From the NCBI GenBank assembly GCA_030697165.1, contig JAUYQQ010000005.1:1-46678 (forward strand): 46,678 nucleotides of DNA. Reading direction: 5' to 3'. The position numbers and the translations under genes were made by a program. Shown here in pieces: positions 40,871 through 46,678 of this stretch. The DNA comes from Acidobacteriota bacterium. GTDB taxonomy: Bacteria; Acidobacteriota; Vicinamibacteria; Vicinamibacterales; UBA2999. Position 1 is the first letter of the stretch, and each line of letters opens with the position of its first letter. The notes beneath the pieces are model-generated. The model ran no database searches and had not been told where the DNA came from. It worked only from the letters and a program-made list of their open reading frames with translations.

Positions 40871-41605
40871 TTACTTCTTCTTGTCGTCCTTCTTCTTGTC
40901 GTCCTTCTTGTCGCCAGCCTTGGCGTCCTTGGCGTCGCCGTCCTTGTCGGTCTTGCCCTTCTTGGCGACTTCCGGTTCGGCGGCGCCACCGGCCGGGGCT
41001 GCGGCGGCACCTTCAGCAGGCGTCTCTTCGGCGACCTTGATGGTGATGACGTGGACCAGCATCAGGTCGGCATCGGTGACCGGCGTCCAGGCGGCGTTGG
41101 CGGCCACGTCGCGGACGTGGATGGCGCCGCCGACGCCCAGGTCGGTGACGTCGATCTCGATCGAGTTCGGAATGTCGGCCGGGAGCACTTCGACTTCGAT
41201 CTCGCGGTGCACGAAGTCGAGAATGCCGCCGTCGACCTTGACGCCGCGGGCTTCGCCGCGCAGCGTGACCGGGACGGTGACCGTGATCTTGCGGTCCATG
41301 TTCACGCGGTAGAAGTCGGCGTGGAGCAGGTGCTGCGAGATCGGATCCAGCTGCACGTTGCGCACCAGGACGCGGGCCTCGTTGCCGCCCGCAATCTTGA
41401 GCGTGATCAGGGTGTTCAGGCCCGAGCTGGAGTGGAGAATCTTCATGAAGGGCTTGGGATCGACCGCGACCGCTTCGGGTGCGGGCGCATCGCCGGCCTT
41501 CTGGGCCCCGTACACCACCGCCGGAATCTTGCCGGCAACGCGGAGACGCCGGGCTTCGTTCTTGCCCCTGGTGTTACGGGTGACTGCGTCGAGAACTGCT
41601 TCCAT
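40871..41605 (-). CDS. rplY: 50S ribosomal protein L25/general stress protein Ctc
   Basis: Binds 5S rRNA. It has 244 residues. The N-terminal L25 domain (residues 1-95: TRNTRGKNEARRLRVAGKIP, QHLLHADFYRV) and the C-terminal TL5-type beta domain (about 100-190) are standard for the long Ctc form. The last 45 residues are a Lys/Asp-rich low-complexity tail ending in repeats of KKDDK. It lies downstream of prs and upstream of pth, the usual order. Confidence 0.96.
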   Translation of the reverse strand: MEAVLDAVTRNTRGKNEARRLRVAGKIPAVVYGAQKAGDAPAPEAVAVDPKPFMKILHSSSGLNTLITLKIAGGNEARVLVRNVQLDPISQHLLHADFYRVNMDRKITVTVPVTLRGEARGVKVDGGILDFVHREIEVEVLPADIPNSIEIDVTDLGVGGAIHVRDVAANAAWTPVTDADLMLVHVITIKVAEETPAEGAAAAPAGGAAEPEVAKKGKTDKDGDAKDAKAGDKKDDKKKDDKKK

Positions 41606-41667
41606 GACCTGACTACCTTCCTCGGGCTTCGGCCGTGGCCTACACCCTTTGCCGAATTAAACGAGGG

Positions 41668-41698
41668 CTTAGGGACTTGCCCCTAGGCCCCTAAGTCC
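41668..41698 (-). terminator. Weak hairpin after prs
   Basis: CTTAGGG and CCCTAAG pair across a 14-base loop, and a competing stem GGACTT/AAGTCC overlaps them. It begins four bases after the prs stop on the minus strand. TCGTTTAATT follows, too short a T-tract for a strong terminator. It may be only a partial terminator or an RNA end protector. Confidence 0.3.
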
Positions 41699-41701
41699 GA
41701 A

Positions 41702-42655
41702 CTACACAAACAGCGAAGAAACCGATGTCTCTTCGTGGATGCTGCGGATGGCCTGGCCGAGCAGGCGCGCCACCGACAGCACGACGATCTTCTGGCACTT
41801 CGCACGATCCGCCGTGAGGGGGATGGTGTTGGTGATGAGCAGCTTGTCGATCGGCGCCTTCTCGATGCGGTCGATCGCCGGGCCCGACAACACGCCGTGG
41901 ACCGCGCAGGCGAGCACGCGCTCAGCGCCGTTGTCCTTCAGCGCCTGCGCCGCCTTCTGGATGGTGCCGGCGGTGTCGATGATGTCGTCGGCGATCACGC
42001 AGGTGCGGCCGGCCACTTCGCCGATCACGTTCATGACCTCGGCGGTGCCGTCTTCGCTGCGGCGCTTGTCGATCACGGCCAGTTCAGCGTCGAGACGCTT
42101 GGCGTAGGCGCGGGCGCGCTCGGCGCCGCCGGCGTCGGGCGCCACGATCGTCAGCTTCTCGTACGACTGGCGCGAAAGGTAATCGATGATCACCGGCGCG
42201 GCGAACAAGTGGTCCACCGGCAGGTCGAAGAAGCCCTGGATCTGCGCCTTGTGCAGGTCCATGGTCAGCACGCGGTTCACGCCCGACGCGGTCAGCACGT
42301 TGGCGACCAGCTTGGCGGAAATCGGCACCCGCGGCTTGTCCTTGCGGTCCTGCCGGGCATAGCCGTAATACGGGATCACCGCGGTAATGCGCGCCGCCGA
42401 CGACCGGCGGAACGCGTCGGTCATGAGCATCAGCTCCATCAGGTGGGGATCCACCGGCGCGCAGGTCGGCTGGAGGATGAACACGTCGGTGCCGCGGATG
42501 TTTTCGTCGATCTGAAACGAGACTTCGGTGTCGGGAAACCGGCGCAGGCGTGCCTGCCCAAGCTGCACGCCAAGGAACTCGGCAATCTCCGCCGCCAGTT
42601 GCGGATGAGCGTTGCCCGAGAAGATTTTCAGTTCACCAAAACCGGTTGGTCGCAT
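41702..42655 (-). CDS. prs: Ribose-phosphate pyrophosphokinase (PRPP synthase)
   Basis: Makes PRPP for nucleotide, His and Trp synthesis. It has 317 residues from the ATG at 42655, which matches the family start (LKIFSGNAHPQLA). A GTG ten codons upstream is less likely. Catalytic and binding regions are present: RFPDTEVSFQIDENIRGTDV, DLHKAQIQGFFDLPVDHLFA and the PRPP loop CVIADDIIDTAGTI. It lies 61 bp downstream of tRNA-Gln and next to ispE, an order shared with E. coli. Confidence 0.97.
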   Translation of the reverse strand: MRPTGFGELKIFSGNAHPQLAAEIAEFLGVQLGQARLRRFPDTEVSFQIDENIRGTDVFILQPTCAPVDPHLMELMLMTDAFRRSSAARITAVIPYYGYARQDRKDKPRVPISAKLVANVLTASGVNRVLTMDLHKAQIQGFFDLPVDHLFAAPVIIDYLSRQSYEKLTIVAPDAGGAERARAYAKRLDAELAVIDKRRSEDGTAEVMNVIGEVAGRTCVIADDIIDTAGTIQKAAQALKDNGAERVLACAVHGVLSGPAIDRIEKAPIDKLLITNTIPLTADRAKCQKIVVLSVARLLGQAIRSIHEETSVSSLFV

Positions 42656-42716
42656 ATCAACAGTGCCCGCCGGAGGCTGGGCCACACAAAGGAGCTCGGG
42701 GCGAAGCCTGACAAAC

Positions 42717-42791
42717 TGGTTGGGGCGGAAGGATTCGAACCTTCGAATACCGGCTCCAAAGGCCGGCGCCTTACCGCTTGGCCACGCCCCA
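42717..42791 (-). tRNA. tRNA-Gln (anticodon TTG)
   Basis: A 75-base cloverleaf with encoded CCA. The acceptor TGGGGCG pairs with CGCCCCA, giving the U1-A72 pair typical of tRNA-Gln. The anticodon loop CTTTGGA gives TTG. The T arm is GAAGGTTCGAATCCTTC. It lies between ispE and prs, where tRNA-Gln is often found. Confidence 0.96.
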
Positions 42792-42848
42792 ACACCCCGG
42801 GGAAACTCTTATCGTAGCCGAGTTTACGGGAGTTGGGCAACCCGTGAA

Positions 42849-42927
42849 TCCGCCTAAAGGCGGATGCTACAGGTGGCGTCCGGCTTCTTGGCCCGCCGAA
42901 GCCTTGGCGAAGGCGGCTAGCCGGACC
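42849..42927 (-). repeat. REP-like dispersed repeat, copy B, after ispE
   Basis: On the minus strand it starts five bases after the ispE stop with GTCCGGCTAGCC, then an imperfect hairpin, AGCCGGAC and finally the palindrome TCCGCCTAAAGGCGGA. Apart from a central deletion and about eight substitutions it matches copy A at 37,421-37,525. It separates ispE from tRNA-Gln. Confidence 0.8.
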
Positions 42928-42932
42928 ACTGT

Positions 42933-43823
42933 TTACAGGCCGGCGGCAACCCGGCGACCGTATTCGCGGCGGGACATCGTGCGGGTATGCAGTGACAGCC
43001 AGCCCGGCCGGGCCAGGTCGTTGGCCGTGCGGCGCGCGGCGTCGGCCCGTTCGAACAGCCCGAACACGGCCGATCCCGACCCCGACATGGCCGCGAAATT
43101 GGCCCCCGCGTCGAGCAAGGACTGGCGAATCCGTGCAATTGCGGGATGGTGCCGCATCACCGGCGCCTCCAGGTCGTTGCGAAGTGCGGCCGCCCACGAG
43201 GGCCAACCGGCCGCGTACGGCCGGGGCGCGGGCTCCCGGGTGCGGCGGGTTTCCTCATCGAACCACTGGTACGCGTCGGCCGTCGCGACCCCAAACCCGG
43301 GGCGCAGAATGACCACGTGCACGGTCGGCAGGTCGGTCAGCGGGTAGATATCGTCGCCGCGGCCCAGGCCGAGCGCCGTGCCGCCCACCAGGAAGTACGG
43401 CACGTCGGCACCGAGCCGGGCGCCAATGCGCGTGAGCATCGCGAGGTCGAACTTCAGCCGCCACAGCTTGTTCAGCGCCAGCAGCGTCATGGCCGCATTG
43501 GCGCTGCCGCCGCCGAGGCCCGCTTCCATCGGGATCCGCTTGCGCAGGTCAATCGATACGCCCTGCGGCACCGTGGTCTTGCCGGTCGCCACGCGGTGCA
43601 GCAGCGACGCCGCCTTCCAGACGAGGTTGCGGCGGTCGGTCGGGACGTCTTCCTGATCGCACACGATCTGGAGCGGCCCACGCCGGTGGGACACGGTCAC
43701 CTTGTCGAACAGCGCCAGGCTTTGAAAGATCGTGCGCAGATCGTGATAGCCGTCGGGGCGCGTGCCGAGAATGCGGAGATCGAGGTTGATCTTCGCGAAG
43801 GCGGGCAGACTGACCGATGCCAT
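42933..43823 (-). CDS. ispE: 4-diphosphocytidyl-2-C-methyl-D-erythritol kinase
   Basis: GHMP-family kinase of the MEP isoprenoid pathway, 296 residues. The opening PAFAKINLDLRILGTRPDGYHDL and the ATP loop IPMEAGLGGGSANAA (about residues 97-111) carry the expected substrate and nucleotide motifs. The third GHMP motif is MSGSGSAVFG (about 258-267). Its start shares one base with the stop of the upstream lipoprotein gene (TGATG). Together with ispDF in this window it covers three consecutive pathway steps. Confidence 0.96.
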   Translation of the reverse strand: MASVSLPAFAKINLDLRILGTRPDGYHDLRTIFQSLALFDKVTVSHRRGPLQIVCDQEDVPTDRRNLVWKAASLLHRVATGKTTVPQGVSIDLRKRIPMEAGLGGGSANAAMTLLALNKLWRLKFDLAMLTRIGARLGADVPYFLVGGTALGLGRGDDIYPLTDLPTVHVVILRPGFGVATADAYQWFDEETRRTREPAPRPYAAGWPSWAAALRNDLEAPVMRHHPAIARIRQSLLDAGANFAAMSGSGSAVFGLFERADAARRTANDLARPGWLSLHTRTMSRREYGRRVAAGL

Positions 43824-44611
43824 CAGGGTTCCTTGGGAACGAGCGGAGCGACCGATCGCAACTCGTCGAGGGTCATCGGCTCGGCGTCCGATGGTACTTC
43901 AAGCGTAAACGCGAGCGGGTTGATCGTGGTGTTCACTTCGAGTTCACCGACCCGCGCCGTGACGTCGGTGGTCGCATCACCCGCCCGGCGCACCCGCACG
44001 ACGCGCGGATAGCCGCTCAGGTGTTCAGAATAATCGACGTGCCACGGCCCATAGTCAGCGGCCACGACCACCGGCCGCCCCTGTTGCACGCGCAGGTAGG
44101 CCGTGCGATCGGGGGCCAGCGTCACCGCCTGCCAGCCGCCGGGCCACTGCTTCCCTTCCGTCGGCGTCGCGTTGTCGGCAAGGCAGCCCGACACCATCAG
44201 CCGCAGGTCATCGGCGCTTAACGCGAGACCGGTGAGCCGTTCGAGCACTGCCGACACCGCCGTGTCCGGGAGCACGCGGTGCTCGCGCGGCAGCAGCAGC
44301 GTGGCCCGCTCGGCCGTGCCCGCCAGGATGAACACCGGCGGGCCAAATGGCGCCACCCCTTCGAGGCGAACCGACCCGCCGGACTCGAGCCCGGCAATCA
44401 CCCGGCCGCGAATGCGTTCACCGGCCGCACGACCCGACAACGACAACTCGCCGGTCATGGACCGGAAACCGCGGCACGCCGCGGTCGCCGTGGTAAACGC
44501 GTCAAGGGCGGCAGGGTCGGGACCGGGGCTGCCGGCCGGACGGGTGGGCAGCCGCGCCGCGCACGCGGTCAGTGCCAGCGCCGTGGCCAGCGCGGCGAAC
44601 AGGCGGCTCAT
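43823..44611 (-). CDS. Lipoprotein of LolB/DUF4292-like type
   Basis: A 262-residue predicted lipoprotein. The lipobox LALTACAA puts the lipid-bearing Cys at residue 17. The mature part begins with a Pro-rich linker. It continues with beta-strand-rich sequence (MTGELSLSGRAAGERIRGRV, GGSVRLEGVAPFGPPVFILA) as in the LolA/LolB fold, which carries lipoproteins to the outer membrane. In E. coli lolB directly precedes ispE and prs, and the same order here supports the assignment; sequence alone would allow a general DUF4292 protein. Confidence 0.7.
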   Translation of the reverse strand: MSRLFAALATALALTACAARLPTRPAGSPGPDPAALDAFTTATAACRGFRSMTGELSLSGRAAGERIRGRVIAGLESGGSVRLEGVAPFGPPVFILAGTAERATLLLPREHRVLPDTAVSAVLERLTGLALSADDLRLMVSGCLADNATPTEGKQWPGGWQAVTLAPDRTAYLRVQQGRPVVVAADYGPWHVDYSEHLSGYPRVVRVRRAGDATTDVTARVGELEVNTTINPLAFTLEVPSDAEPMTLDELRSVAPLVPKEP

Positions 44612-46572
44612 CGGGCCTTCGCGCGAGCGGCCTTGATCTTCTTCTCGATGGCGCCGCGATCGATCTGCTCGCCGTCACCGGCGAGGGCGCGTTCCCAGGC
44701 GGCCACCGCCTCGGCATGGCGGCCGCGGCGCGCGAGCACGTCGCCATGATGATCCTGGATCACCGAGTTGCCGGTCAGCGTGGCGGCGGCCCTGGCCAGC
44801 GGCGCATCAGCTTCATCGGCCTTGCCCTGCTTGAACAGCGCCCAACCGAGCGTGTCGAGATAGGACGGGTTGTCGGGTTCGATCGTGAGCGCGCGCTCGG
44901 CGAGCGCCACGGCCTCGGGCAGCCGCAGGCCGCGATCGGCCAGCATGTAGCTCAGGGAATTGAGCGCGTTGGCGTTTAACGGGTCCTCCGCCATGAGCCG
45001 GCGCAGCTCCTGCTCGGCCTCGGCCAGCTTGCCGCCCACTTCGTAGGCGGTCGCCATGCGCATGGTCAACACCTCGTCATCGCCGAAGGTCTTGCGCGCC
45101 TGTTCCAGCATGCGCACCGCATCGTCAGCGCGCTTCTGATCGGTGTAGAGGTCGGCGAGGCCGACCACGTACTCGCGGCTCGCCGGGTTCTTGGCGGCGC
45201 CGGCCTCCATGAGGTGCCGCGCTTCGGCCGGCTTGCCGCCCTTGCTCAGGGCCTGGGCGCGCAGCCGGATCATGCGCGGCTGTTCGGGGTTGCGCGCCAG
45301 GTTCTCGCGCGCGAGCGTCTCGGCGCGATCGAAGCGCCGCGCCGCAAGGTGCGCCTGCACCAGGTACGCGTCGATTTCCGGATCGCGCGGGGTCAGCGCC
45401 TTGGCCGACATGAACGCCGCGATCGAGGCATCCCACTGCGCCAGCTGCTGTTGCGCGATGCCCAGTTGGACCAGGACCGCGGCGCCTTCCATCTCCCGGC
45501 CCTTGGAACGGCTGACCGGTTCCCTGGCGAACGGCGCGACGACCTCGACCACCTGCTTGAAGTCGTAGCGATCGAACAGGATCTGCACCAGCGCGTACAG
45601 GCCGGTGACGCTGGCGGGATCGGCCGCCATGATTTTGCGCGCCGCGGCCTCGGCGGCCTTCATGTCGCCACCGGCCCGCTCCACGCTCGACATCAGGTAC
45701 AGCGCGCGCACGTCGTTCGGGTTGGCCTTCAGGAGATCGGCGAGCACGACCCGCGCGCGCGGCGCGCCGTCCTCGACATTGAGCAACGCCGTCACCAGGC
45801 GCAGCTGCAGGTCGCGGCTCGGTTGCCGCGTGCGCTTGAGCGCCTCGTCGTACGCGCCGGCAGCCTCCACCCATTGACTGCGCCGCTCGTAGTACTGCCC
45901 GAGCTGCGCCCCGAATCGCGGGTTGATCTCGGCGGCGCCGACGAGCGCCTTCTCGGCCTCATCGAACCGGCCGCTGGTCGCGTAGGCCTCGTAGAGCAGC
46001 ACCAGCGGCTCGGCGGCCCACGGCGCCTGCGCCGCCACGCGTTCGAGAATCGGCAGGGCGTCGGCGGTGCGGCCGGCGCGCAGTTGCAGCCGGCCGAGCG
46101 TCATTTGCAGGTTGGGATCGACGGCCATCACGGGAGACTTCTGAATGGCCACCAGGTGCTCGATGGCCTTGTCTCTCGCGCCGGCGGCGGTCTCGCCGGC
46201 CGGCGGCGACGCCCCTTCGGCCCACTCGGCGTAGAGCTGCGCGAGCACGAAGTGCGCCTCGACGTTGGCGGCATCCAGCTTGAGGGCGCGCTCGGCTTGC
46301 AGAATGGCCGACCGCGCCTGGTCCTGCCGCGCATGGGCACCAGCCATTTCCGCGGCGATCTCGGCGGAATTGGGATCGAGCTCCTGCGCGCGTTGCAAGG
46401 CCGCCATCGAGCCGGCGCTGTCACCGGCCGCTTCGAGCCGCCGCGCCATCAGGAATTCGTAGAAGGCCCGCGCCTTCGGGTCGTCCACGGTGGCGGCCGC
46501 CGTTTGCCCGCCTTCGCTCAACGCCGGGGCCAGCACCGCCAGCGCGACCAGAACGACGCGAATCACCAGCAT
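44608..46572 (-). CDS. Secreted TPR-repeat protein
   Basis: A 654-residue protein with a signal peptide (MLVIRVVLVALAVLAPALSEG). It is almost entirely tetratricopeptide repeats, about a dozen, such as AALQRAQELDPNSAEIAAEM, LAEAEQELRRLMAEDPLNAN and AVALAERALTIEPDNPSYLD. The last 20 residues are Lys/Arg-rich. It probably is a periplasmic scaffold, perhaps for envelope assembly given the co-translated lipoprotein (four-base ATGA overlap). No enzymatic domain is seen. Tandem repeats lie just upstream of its start. Confidence 0.88.
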   Translation of the reverse strand: MLVIRVVLVALAVLAPALSEGGQTAAATVDDPKARAFYEFLMARRLEAAGDSAGSMAALQRAQELDPNSAEIAAEMAGAHARQDQARSAILQAERALKLDAANVEAHFVLAQLYAEWAEGASPPAGETAAGARDKAIEHLVAIQKSPVMAVDPNLQMTLGRLQLRAGRTADALPILERVAAQAPWAAEPLVLLYEAYATSGRFDEAEKALVGAAEINPRFGAQLGQYYERRSQWVEAAGAYDEALKRTRQPSRDLQLRLVTALLNVEDGAPRARVVLADLLKANPNDVRALYLMSSVERAGGDMKAAEAAARKIMAADPASVTGLYALVQILFDRYDFKQVVEVVAPFAREPVSRSKGREMEGAAVLVQLGIAQQQLAQWDASIAAFMSAKALTPRDPEIDAYLVQAHLAARRFDRAETLARENLARNPEQPRMIRLRAQALSKGGKPAEARHLMEAGAAKNPASREYVVGLADLYTDQKRADDAVRMLEQARKTFGDDEVLTMRMATAYEVGGKLAEAEQELRRLMAEDPLNANALNSLSYMLADRGLRLPEAVALAERALTIEPDNPSYLDTLGWALFKQGKADEADAPLARAAATLTGNSVIQDHHGDVLARRGRHAEAVAAWERALAGDGEQIDRGAIEKKIKAARAKAR

Positions 46573-46613
46573 GGCGCGATCTTACCCCGCGAACTGCCGC
46601 GTTGAACCCGCGC

Positions 46614-46678
46614 GATTGAACCCCCGTGATTGAACCCCCGTGATTGAACCCCCGTGATTGAACCCCCGTGATTGAACC
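46614..46678. repeat. 14-bp tandem repeat running off the window
   Basis: The unit GATTGAACCCCCGT is repeated four times without change from 46614, with a fifth partial copy cut by the window edge. A degenerate copy (GTTGAACCCGCGC) precedes it at about 46601. It starts 42 bp upstream of the TPR gene's ATG, so it lies in that gene's promoter or leader region. There is no spacer diversity, so it is not a CRISPR array. Confidence 0.85.

Noticed and set aside
46614-46678. CRISPR array
   Set aside because: The 14-bp units are contiguous with no spacers, and no cas gene is present.

Overview
The window (46,678 bp, high GC, coding on nearly every base) is an ordinary chromosomal segment made mostly of core genes. 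The most likely source is an Acidobacteriota member, probably Vicinamibacteria-like. That is an inference from high GC, the family content (TolB-propeller amidohydrolases, S9 peptidases, PhoD, twin-arginine hydrolases, PIN-TRAM protein, fused IspDF) and spacers full of word-iterated palindromes. Gemmatimonadota is the main alternative, because I recall similar EF-Tu proteins there. No phage, transposase, CRISPR array or plasmid gene was seen.

Layout. (1) 1-11,038, all minus strand: the transcription/translation block, read in the order rlmB, tRNA-Thr(TGT), tRNA-Tyr(GTA), tRNA-Gly(TCC), tRNA-Thr(GGT), tuf, rpmG, tRNA-Trp, secE, nusG, rplK, rplA, rplJ, rplL, rpoB, rpoC (cut by the left edge). 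The four tRNAs plus tuf are in the same order as the Escherichia coli thrU-tyrU-glyT-thrT-tufB unit. (2) 11,128-17,395, minus: gltX, a 97-aa twin-arginine protein, an amidase and a secreted TolB-propeller amidohydrolase. (3) 17,496-18,062, plus: one secreted protein of unknown function. (4) 18,149-20,319, minus: uspA-like gene, DUF2892-like membrane protein and fused ispDF. (5) 20,327-26,020, minus: a three-part RND efflux operon, divergent from an ECF sigma factor and zinc-finger anti-sigma pair on the plus strand (26,070-26,935). (6) 26,979-31,876, plus: three exported hydrolases (asparaginase family, PhoD phosphatase, S9 peptidase) in a tight operon. (7) 32,122-46,572, all minus: TPR protein, LolB-like lipoprotein, ispE, tRNA-Gln, prs, rplY, pth, rpsF, rpsR, rplI, dnaB, alr, radA, PIN-TRAM protein, plsC, B3/B4 protein. 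This block keeps the lolB-ispE-prs, rpsF-rpsR-rplI and dnaB-alr neighbourhoods known from other bacteria.

The most striking points are these. RpoB carries a roughly 60-residue cysteine-rich insertion whose first half has exactly the cysteine spacing of the zinc ribbon of the beta-prime subunit. EF-Tu has an enlarged, altered switch I. A dispersed palindromic repeat has become the coding sequence of the linker joining IspD to IspF. Several spacers hold palindromic repeats, including a 136-bp multi-arm structure at 31,952-32,087 and a pair of REP-like elements sitting directly after the stop codons of dnaB and ispE.

No gene-free stretch exceeds 300 bases. The longest is 31,877-32,121, which holds the multi-arm repeat. 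Spacers of 100-190 bases around the tRNA genes (9,283-9,469; 9,546-9,693; 9,769-9,904; 10,160-10,297) hold only short hairpins and one possible promoter.
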